Origin: Deltaproteobacteria bacterium
Lineage (GTDB): Bacteria > Desulfobacterota > Desulfobacteria > Desulfobacterales > Desulfobacteraceae
DNA: 5,549 nucleotides
Assembly (NCBI GenBank): GCA_019314105.1
Contig: JAFCZY010000381.1
Location: forward strand, 1-5,549
Reading direction: 5' to 3'
Both the position numbers and the translations under genes were made by a program. Below the pieces are notes generated by a model, which was given only the letters and a program-made list of their open reading frames with translations, ran no database searches and had not been told where the DNA came from. This document shows positions 1 through 4,854 of the stretch, piece by piece (within the stretch, counting starts at the first letter, position 1; each line of letters opens with the position of its first letter).

Positions 1-77
1 CTTCAAAATTTAATTTATTTACAATAAAACTAATTTATAGCTAATTTATTATACTATTTTAAATTTTTGATCAAAGT

Positions 78-701
78 TTATTTTAAAGCGACCAATTGCT
101 CTTTAGACATTTTAGATTTTTTTAACCGCTTGTTCATCTCTGAATTATCCCATCGTTTAAACAAATCATGCTCTATCCCGATATAATCCAACACCTTACC
201 AACGGACTGATTAATAATATCATCTATTGTTTTGGGATGATGATAGAATGCCGGAACCGGCGGGATAATATGTGCCCCCATATCAGCGGCCTGGGTTAAA
301 AGCCTTAAATGCCCTTTATGCAAAGGGGTTTCCCTGAACATCAGCGCCAACTTTCGTTTTTCTTTCAATTGAACATCTGCCGCCCGGATCAACAGATTCT
401 CGTTATAAGAATTTGCAATTCCGGACAGTGTCTTAACCGTACAGGGTGCCACCACCATCCCCATGGTCAAAAATGAGCCGCTGGCAACAGATGCAGCAAT
501 ATCTTTGTTGGTATAGGTGACGTCTGCCATAGAAAGGACTTCATCCACATCATAATCGGTTTCTATCCTGATATTAAGTTTTCCCGCGTCTGAAATAATC
601 AGATGGGTTTCGATGCCACGGTTTTTAAGGACTTCAAGCATCCTGATACCATAAATAACACCACTTGCTCCAGAAATCCCCACAATTAATCGTTTTGTCA
701 T
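78..701 (-). CDS. ubiX: UbiX/Pad1-family flavin prenyltransferase
   Basis: This family joins dimethylallyl phosphate to reduced FMN to make prenylated FMN, the cofactor of UbiD-type decarboxylases; it is a soluble cytoplasmic oligomer. The 207-residue product has the usual length. Visible marks are the N-terminal Rossmann-like flavin loop GISGASG (residues 8-14), the block APCTVKTLSGIANSYNENLL (85-104) followed by IRAAD, the RETPLH motif (123-128), PPVPAFYHHP (147-156) and a C-terminal FKRW (181-184) at the place of the conserved Arg/Trp pair. The start is supported by AAGGAA about six bases upstream of the ATG. No ubiD partner lies in the window, so the prFMN client (quinone biosynthesis or aromatic-acid metabolism) cannot be named. 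The gene is transcribed away from the response regulator and I see no functional link to it. No convincing terminator follows the stop; the 77 bases beyond it are very AT-rich. Family call very secure; substrate pathway unknown. Confidence 0.95.
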   Translation of the reverse strand: MTKRLIVGISGASGVIYGIRMLEVLKNRGIETHLIISDAGKLNIRIETDYDVDEVLSMADVTYTNKDIAASVASGSFLTMGMVVAPCTVKTLSGIANSYNENLLIRAADVQLKEKRKLALMFRETPLHKGHLRLLTQAADMGAHIIPPVPAFYHHPKTIDDIINQSVGKVLDYIGIEHDLFKRWDNSEMNKRLKKSKMSKEQLVALK

Positions 702-821
702 ACATCATTCCTTAAATTTTCAGTTATAAACACAGACTACTGCTTATATTTTATTACTTCAATCAATTTGTAAAATTCGCAAGTTCTATTGTTTAATGAA
801 CAAGCAGGTGAGAAACTTTGT

Positions 822-851
822 TTGACAACAAGTCATTAATATTTATATACT
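822..851 (+). promoter_or_regulatory. sigma-70 type promoter for the response regulator
   Basis: TTGACA (822-827) is a perfect -35 box. It is followed after 18 bases by TATACT (846-851), five of six matches to the -10 consensus. Transcription would start near 858 and leave a leader of about 50 bases. A ribosome binding site AAGGGGA (894-900) sits six bases before the ATG at 907. The promoter points to housekeeping expression of the regulator rather than autoregulation through sigma-54. It is the best promoter in the 205-base divergent gap; I found no equally good one for the leftward ubiX gene. Confidence 0.7.
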
Positions 852-906
852 TTCTTTAAAATTTGTCTTTATCTTCGAATCGCATCAGCAAAGAAGGGGA
901 CTCAGG

Positions 907-2082
907 ATGGAACAAACAAGAATTCTAGTGGTTGACGATGAGTTGATTATTCGTGAGTCCCTTACCGACTGGCTGAGAAGAGACGGATATTATGTACAAA
1001 GCGTGTCCAGTGGTGAAGAAGCCCTTGAAACATTGAAAATTAATAGCTTTGATATCCTTTTACTGGATATTCAGATGGATGGCATCAGTGGAATGGACGT
1101 TCTTACACATGTAAAGGAAGACTATCCTGATATTGACGTGATCATGATCACGGCATTCGGCTCCATCCCTTCGGCAGTCCAGGCCATGAAATCCCATGCC
1201 TTTGATTATCTTCTCAAGCCATTTGATCCGGATGAACTGGGGGTGCTCATCCAGAAATTGATTGATCACAGGGCCAGAATAAAAGAGAATCTGTTTTTAA
1301 AGGACGAGTACGAGCAAAGAACCCGGTTTGAAAGCATGATCGGTCAGTCTCAGCCCATGCAGGAAATTTTCAACCTGATAGAAGATGTCAAGGACACGGA
1401 CACCACGGTTCTGATCACGGGTGAGACCGGAACGGGAAAAGGCCTTGCTGCAAAGGCCATTCATTCCAACAGCAGGGTTTCCAACGGCCCGTTTGTCAGT
1501 GTAAATTGCGGGTCAATTCCAAAACATATCATGGAAAGCGAACTCTTCGGTCATCAAAAAGGGGCTTTTACCGATGCCAAAGAAACCCGGAAAGGCCGTC
1601 TGGAACTTGCCGGCGGCGGGACATTGTTTCTGGATGAAATCGGTGAGATCAGCATGCGGATGCAGATTGATCTTCTTCAGGTTCTGGAAGATAAAATATT
1701 TTACAAGGTTGGGGGTACCCAGCCAATTTCGGCCAATTTCAGGGTGATTGCGGCGACCAATGCGAGCCTGGAACAGGCCATTAAAAATCGAACATTCAGA
1801 GAAGACCTGTATTATCGCCTGAATGTCATTACTTTTACCATGCCGACGTTACGGGAACGAAAAGAAGACATTCCCTTGCTGGCGGAGCATTTTTTGATGA
1901 AGACCACCCAGGAAATTAACAGGGGGGTGGAAAGAATCAGCAGGGATGCCATGGATGAACTCATGCTGTATGAATGGCCCGGAAATGTAAGGGAACTTTC
2001 CAATGCCATTGAAAGAGCGGTGTTGGTCTGTAAAAAAGACGCTGGAAAACGAATTGAAAAAAAAGTATTTCTCACTGACTGA
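907..2082 (+). CDS. NtrC-family sigma-54 response regulator, truncated by a frameshift
   Basis: This is a two-component response regulator that would activate sigma-54 RNA polymerase after phosphorylation. The receiver domain (about residues 4-120) has the acidic pair D10/D11, phospho-acceptor D54, T82 and K104. The AAA+ domain (about 143-375) has Walker A GETGTGKG (172-179), the sigma-54 contact loop written GAFTDA (219-224) instead of GAFTGA, Walker B with D243/E244, ATN sensor I (283-285), the arginine stretch FREDLYYRLN (297-306) and WPGNVREL (357-364). After E384-K385-K386 the frame runs into VFLTD and a stop. The expected Fis-type HTH follows in the +1 frame, up to the TAG at 2222-2224. 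Removing one base from the A8 run at 2057-2064 gives a continuous 438-residue protein, slightly short for the family because the linker before the HTH is brief. The ATG is backed by AAGGGGA and a strong promoter. As written, the product could hydrolyse ATP but not bind DNA through its own HTH. Mutation, sequencing error and slippage remain possible. Confidence 0.93.
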   Translation: MEQTRILVVDDELIIRESLTDWLRRDGYYVQSVSSGEEALETLKINSFDILLLDIQMDGISGMDVLTHVKEDYPDIDVIMITAFGSIPSAVQAMKSHAFDYLLKPFDPDELGVLIQKLIDHRARIKENLFLKDEYEQRTRFESMIGQSQPMQEIFNLIEDVKDTDTTVLITGETGTGKGLAAKAIHSNSRVSNGPFVSVNCGSIPKHIMESELFGHQKGAFTDAKETRKGRLELAGGGTLFLDEIGEISMRMQIDLLQVLEDKIFYKVGGTQPISANFRVIAATNASLEQAIKNRTFREDLYYRLNVITFTMPTLRERKEDIPLLAEHFLMKTTQEINRGVERISRDAMDELMLYEWPGNVRELSNAIERAVLVCKKDAGKRIEKKVFLTD

Positions 2083-2224
2083 TGTGGAAAAACAGCATAT
2101 TACCAAAATTTTGGATGAAACCAGTTGGAATATTACCAAGAGTTCTGCCATCCTTGGTATTGACAGATCAACCCTGTATAATAAGATTAAACGATATGGC
2201 CTGACAGATCATCGTGACAAATAG
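2003..2224 (+). CDS. Out-of-frame Fis-type HTH of the response regulator
   Basis: Codons from about 2066 to 2221 encode the missing C-terminal DNA-binding domain. It begins YFSLTDVEKQHI and continues through the typical Fis/NtrC helix-turn-helix with WNITKSSAILGIDRSTLYNK and IKRYGL, ending at TAG 2222-2224. It is best read as the tail of the regulator starting at 907, displaced by +1 at the A8 run 2057-2064. A separate start is formally possible: ATG 2003 has AAGGGA (1989-1994) eight bases upstream and would give 73 residues. However, the first 20 or so would be out-of-frame AAA+ sequence with no domain character, and the SD-like bases also encode the conserved VREL motif. I therefore consider independent translation unlikely, though a free-standing small HTH protein is not excluded. 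Confidence 0.75.
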   Translation: MPLKERCWSVKKTLENELKKKYFSLTDVEKQHITKILDETSWNITKSSAILGIDRSTLYNKIKRYGLTDHRDK

Positions 2225-2245
2225 CTATGGTCACAGCATTGGCAA

Positions 2246-2800
2246 ATGAATAATATGGGTAGCATTATTGTTTCGCCCATTGGGGATATCCCGTCCTGGA
2301 TGAGTGATATCATTGCAACGGATGTAGGGGATTTTTTCGAGTTCAGCACCAGGGTGGAGAAGATTTTAGACGATATTTTTTTTGCATATGATGCAGACCG
2401 AAACCAGTATCATTCAACAAAAATTCTTGAAAAGCTTGCGAAAAATGCACCAAATGATTGCATCAAGATTATTGCCGTGACCAAGGAAGACCTTTTTATC
2501 CCTATTCTCACCCATGTTTATGGTGAGGCCCAGCTTGGGGGGAAAGCCTGCATCGTATCGATTGCCAGGCTGATTGCCGACCTTGAAGTCGAGATTGTTA
2601 ACAAGGGGTGCAAACGGATTGTAAAGGAAGCCATCCATGAACTCGGGCATACCTTTGATCTTCGGCACTGTGAAGATGAAAGGTGCCTTATGCATTATTG
2701 TTATTGCAGAAGGCTTGAGGATGTTGACAGGAAATCAAGCCGGTTTTGTCGGTATTGCAAAATTTTTCTGGCCGACAGCATCAGGGATCTTGGCAGATAA
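2246..2800 (+). CDS. amzA: Archaemetzincin (M54 family zinc metalloprotease)
   Basis: This is a predicted cytoplasmic zinc peptidase of the archaemetzincin type, 184 residues, near the family's usual size. The core is HELGHTFDLRH (131-141): H131, H135 and H141 bind the catalytic zinc and E132 is the general base. C142, C147, C168 and C171 form the second, structural zinc site in the family's pattern HC-x4-C...FCxxC, and M149 is the Met-turn. The N-terminus has the family's usual IIVSPIGD. The Gly normally found in the middle of the zinc motif is Asp (D138), so the site reads HExxHxxDxxH. There is no signal peptide or membrane segment. The start is uncertain: ATG 2246 and ATG 2255 are both plausible and neither has a good Shine-Dalgarno. 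The gap to the regulator's restored stop (TAG 2224) is 21 bases, so an operon with translational coupling is likely; the premature stop at 2082 would weaken this. Natural substrates of bacterial members are not known to me. Confidence 0.93.
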   Translation: MNNMGSIIVSPIGDIPSWMSDIIATDVGDFFEFSTRVEKILDDIFFAYDADRNQYHSTKILEKLAKNAPNDCIKIIAVTKEDLFIPILTHVYGEAQLGGKACIVSIARLIADLEVEIVNKGCKRIVKEAIHELGHTFDLRHCEDERCLMHYCYCRRLEDVDRKSSRFCRYCKIFLADSIRDLGR

Positions 2801-3548
2801 AAAGCTTTAAGAGCCTATCCCAGGAAAGACCGGGCAGGTTCCCGAAAAGATCGGACCCCAGTCTTCCACCGTCGGCTGCCGCAAGTTGCGTCTCTTCTTC
2901 TAAAAAGGCATACAGCCTGTCGACTTCTTTATTCATGAATAATTTATTTGAATCCATAAACATTAATTGTATAAAGATTTAATACCCATCCGTCTATATA
3001 CGGATCATGATTGATCAGACCCGGGTTTTGATTCACCTGTGAATTGACTTCGGTGATCACTCCACTGACAGGGGATAAAAATGATGCCTTATGTTCATTT
3101 CTGGATATATGAATGGCATTTTCCCCTTGGAAAACCTGTTTGCCCATCAGAGGAGTTTTTATGGCGGTAAATTTTCCCAGAACCCTTGAAGCAAAGTCAT
3201 CAATCCCGATACGAACAGTGTTGCGGTCTTCTATTTTCACCCATGTATGTCCTGAATGCAGATAATATCCTACAGGCAGGGATACCCCACTGATATCATT
3301 AAACTCTACAGGTTTTAAGACCGTATATACTTTAAACTGATCATGGAAGTATTGATCAAATTCACAATCAATACAATTATAGGCTTTTGAAGATCTTCAT
3401 TTTCATGACAAGTTTTTCTCAACGCCCGTTCAAATCTACAGGTTGTACACAAAAAATCCTTTATACATATTTTTTTCTTTACCACTCCTGCCTGCATCCA
3501 GAGACAGGCAGGCGTTTTTTCTTTTAATCTTGTTTCCATTTGTTGCAT
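2781..3548 (-). pseudogene. Degenerate Cys-rich GcvH-like paralogue
   Basis: This is a decayed tandem copy of the intact gene at 3557-4462, in the same direction. Three segments in different frames line up with it. From 3548, TPACLWMQAGVVKKK and a C-x12-C-x5-C-x2-C motif match the N-terminus. From about 3396 another frame gives YNCIDCEFDQYF, GYYLHSGHTW, IGIDDF and FLSPVSGVITEVN. From about 2969 a third frame gives EVDRLYAFLEEE, ADGGRLGSDLFGNLPGLSW and a stop at 2783-2781. The first frame change lies near 3390-3379 and the second near 2975-2963. About 28 residues are missing after the first Cys motif, and about eight between GWVLNLYTI and LM. Translation would probably begin at ATG 3539, which has AAGGA at proper spacing, rather than at 3548. 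The gap to the upstream copy is only eight bases, so both were one operon. The 3' end overlaps the archaemetzincin stop by 20 bases. Similarity to the intact copy is moderate, suggesting an old duplication. Confidence 0.85.
3487..3520 (+). terminator. Possible intrinsic terminator, antisense to the pseudogene
   Basis: CCTGCCTG (3487-3494) and CAGGCAGG (3505-3512) form a perfect 8-bp GC-rich stem with a 10-base loop, followed after CG by six T (3515-3520) and more T-rich sequence. This is the layout of a rightward Rho-independent terminator. It lies inside the 5' part of the decayed GcvH-like copy and could stop transcripts reading through from the archaemetzincin gene about 690 bases upstream. 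The same coding bases in the intact copy (4375-4392) give only a 5-bp stem. It may still be a by-product of coding sequence. Confidence 0.4.
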
Positions 3549-3556
3549 CCTTATCT

Positions 3557-4462
3557 TTAAGTTTTAAAAAAGGTGCGGGTCAGGTTGTACCAGCCAAGGG
3601 TCGGCAGGTTTCCGTAGACATCTGCCTTTAACAGACCGCCGTCTGCGCTTAAAGGACCTGTTACTTTTTCAATCATATTTTCAAGGGTGGTCACTTCCTC
3701 TCCCAGCCATTCTATGCTGTCGTTGTCGGCCATAAGATTTTTTACGGCTCCCTTTATATCGGAGTTATGAATGGTAAAGAGCCATCCATCGCCATAAGGA
3801 TCGTTTTTTGAAAGATCCGGCGATTTCCTGATAGTGTTGTTAACCTCGGTGATGACCCCATTTACAGGGGAGAGAATATCGGCCAGATTTTCTTTTCTTT
3901 TCAAGCCCCAGCCCTTTTTGTCTTTGTTCAGTTCCTGGCCGGTCAAAGGCAGATCAAAGGCGTCCGGACCGCCCAGCACCTTGAAGGAGAAGTCATCAAG
4001 CCCGATACGGATAAAGCCGCCGCTGTCGATGCTGGCCCATGTATGACCGTTGTGAAAATAATATCCGTCGGCAATATCAAAGCCTTTGACATCTTTCATA
4101 ACCACCATGGAATGACCGGTTTTCGGGGAAAGGGTGTCTTCAAAATACTGATCAAAATCACAGCGCTGACAATTGTAGTTCATGGGGCAGATCCTGTTTT
4201 CGGTCCTACAGGTCAGCGCATGCCTGCAGGTTCTATCTTTGCTGTCTCTGTTTCTCATCGCCTCCTGCCAGGAGATGTGTTTGCCGGCCTTTGCCATTTT
4301 GGCCATGGAATCATCATACTTGCAATGGGTGCAGTCATAAAAATTATTGCAGTTTTTTTTCTTTGCAACGCCTGCCTGCATCCAGATGCAGGGATGCTCA
4401 TTTTTATCTTTTTTGGCTTTCCAGATGTTTTCGGATTTTTTGGTTCTCATTAATTGTGTCAT
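3557..4462 (-). CDS. GcvH-like protein with two Cys4 motifs, probably not lipoylated
   Basis: This 301-residue soluble protein is not a standard glycine-cleavage H protein (about 125-130 aa). The N-terminal part has two motifs with identical spacing, C-x12-C-x5-C-x2-C-x-[YF]-D: C25/C38/C44/C47 and C79/C92/C98/C101, with an extra C85. These are likely metal (Zn or Fe-S) sites or redox centres. The second part (about 134-240) resembles GcvH: HNGHTW (137-142), IRIGLDDFSFKVLG (151-164), ILSPVNGVITEVN (196-208) and NDPYGDGW (220-227). Counting back from SPVNG, the position of the lipoyl lysine is E191, with K190 one residue off, so classical lipoylation is doubtful. The C-terminal tail (about 250-301, with ADGG and DVYGNLPTLGW) is outside GcvH but is shared with the decayed copy downstream. 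The start is firm: AAGGAG eight to nine bases before ATG. No gcvT, gcvP or lipoate genes are nearby. A sigma-54-like promoter lies about 55 bases upstream. Function unknown. Confidence 0.88.
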   Translation of the reverse strand: MTQLMRTKKSENIWKAKKDKNEHPCIWMQAGVAKKKNCNNFYDCTHCKYDDSMAKMAKAGKHISWQEAMRNRDSKDRTCRHALTCRTENRICPMNYNCQRCDFDQYFEDTLSPKTGHSMVVMKDVKGFDIADGYYFHNGHTWASIDSGGFIRIGLDDFSFKVLGGPDAFDLPLTGQELNKDKKGWGLKRKENLADILSPVNGVITEVNNTIRKSPDLSKNDPYGDGWLFTIHNSDIKGAVKNLMADNDSIEWLGEEVTTLENMIEKVTGPLSADGGLLKADVYGNLPTLGWYNLTRTFFKT

Positions 4463-4484
4463 TGTCTTTTCTCCTTTTTATGAA

Positions 4485-4655
4485 TTATTGTTTTTTCCTT
4501 TTGCCAACTTTTATAAGAGCAAAACGGATACCAGATCGGGGAAAAGGAGAAATATAATATTGATACCCGCGCAAGTTGCGGGATTTGAGATTCGATGGCA
4601 GGATGGATGCTGCAGAGTATGGGAATTTAAATTGTAGAATTTTACCACAGCTCAT
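4485..4655 (-). CDS. Doubtful 56-codon ORF
   Basis: AAGGAG (complement of 4660-4665) stands four bases before an ATG (4655-4653) that opens 56 codons to TAA at 4487-4485. The product starts MSCGKILQFKFPYSAASILP and ends GKRKKQ; it is basic, with no domain or family I recognise. It covers the sigma-54 promoter candidate of the GcvH-like gene, which argues against a real protein. It could be chance, a leader peptide or a leftover of an inserted element. Confidence 0.15.
   Translation of the reverse strand: MSCGKILQFKFPYSAASILPSNLKSRNLRGYQYYISPFPRSGIRFALIKVGKRKKQ
4517..4534 (-). promoter_or_regulatory. Sigma-54 (-24/-12) promoter candidate for the GcvH-like gene
   Basis: Read leftward, CTGGTATCCGTTTTGCTC has the invariant GG (4532-4531) and GC (4520-4519) separated by exactly ten bases. 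It includes YTGGYA at -24 and TTGCT at -12, close to the consensus YTGGCACG-N4-TTGCW. Transcription would start near 4507 and give a leader of about 45 bases with AAGGAG before ATG 4462. The presence of an NtrC-type activator and a histidine kinase in the same window fits sigma-54 control of this gene. Mismatches are T for C in GGC and TC for CG after the A. Confidence 0.5.
4566..4582. repeat. GC-rich palindrome upstream of the sigma-54 site
   Basis: CCCGC (4566-4570) and GCGGG (4578-4582) flank a seven-base spacer. No T-tract follows on either strand, so it is not a terminator. It lies about 35-50 bases upstream of the -24 box of the leftward promoter candidate and could be a protein-binding dyad or simply a small hairpin. 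Confidence 0.3.
4596..4611 (+). promoter_or_regulatory. Weak sigma-54-like site facing the kinase
   Basis: TGGCAGGATGGATGCT has GG (4597-4598) and GC (4609-4610) ten bases apart and keeps TGGCA of the -24 element. The -12 element is ATGC rather than TTGC. It would give a leader of more than 200 bases before the kinase start at 4855, and the three direct repeats would then lie downstream of it. Both points make it less convincing than the leftward site. Confidence 0.22.
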
Positions 4656-4719
4656 AATACTCCTTGTGAGTCAAGGCGATGAAATTGACTTATCAGCAGG
4701 TATCTTCAAATCTGTTGAA

Positions 4720-4769
4720 TTTTCCAACACACGATTCTAATTTTCCAACACCTTATTTTTTTCCAACAC
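4720..4769. repeat. Three direct repeats TTTTCCAACAC
   Basis: Exact copies of the 11-mer lie at 4720-4730, 4741-4751 and 4759-4769, with start-to-start spacings of 21 and 18 bases. The first two share a 5' AA and the last two share a 3' CTT. The first copy also forms a TGTTG/CAACA dyad (4713-4729). The array ends about 85 bases before the kinase start and lies roughly 190-240 bases upstream of the leftward sigma-54 candidate. It may be a regulator-binding array (operator or enhancer) or the repeated end of a lost transposable element. Confidence 0.75.
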
Positions 4770-4854
4770 CTTGCTTTCATAATTCATCCCATGGTAGAAA
4801 TTAATCATATTTTCGATTGCTTAGAACTTTTTTTAAAAGGATGTGATTGTAAAA

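Larger units (their letters stand above)
4463..4854. other. Divergent intergenic region between GcvH-like and kinase genes
   Basis: These 392 bases hold no recognisable gene. From left to right they contain the Shine-Dalgarno of the leftward GcvH-like gene, a sigma-54-type promoter for it (4517-4534), a GC palindrome (4566-4582), a second weaker sigma-54-like site facing right (4596-4611), a short CCTTG/CAAGG dyad (4662-4676), three TTTTCCAACAC direct repeats (4720-4769) and AAAAGGA before the kinase start. A 56-codon leftward ORF runs across 4655-4485. I found no convincing sigma-70 promoter for the kinase. Confidence 0.6.

Noticed and set aside
11..49. Three TAATTTAT copies (11-18, 31-38, 42-49) as an origin or binding array
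   Set aside because: The sequence is simple AT-rich downstream of ubiX, spacing is irregular and such words arise easily by chance.
1812..2151. Minus-strand ORFs of 87 and 100 codons under the response regulator
   Set aside because: Antisense to conserved AAA+ and HTH coding sequence, no ribosome binding site and no recognisable protein.
2227..2253. Nine-codon ORF (ATG 2227 to TAA 2251) overlapping the archaemetzincin start as a leader peptide
   Set aside because: No Shine-Dalgarno and no attenuator-like structure; too short to separate from chance.
2944..3240. 98-aa stand-alone GcvH-like protein
   Set aside because: The frame continues upstream of its ATG with matching homology to the intact copy, so it is only the middle piece of the broken gene.
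4043..4453. 136-codon plus-strand ORF rich in hydrophobic residues, opposite the GcvH-like gene
   Set aside because: It is the antisense of a gene with clear motifs and a good Shine-Dalgarno; hydrophobicity comes from the complement of Lys/Asp-rich codons.
4566..4582. GC hairpin as an intrinsic terminator or riboswitch element
   Set aside because: There is no T-tract on either side and no conserved riboswitch core that I recognise; kept only as a palindrome.
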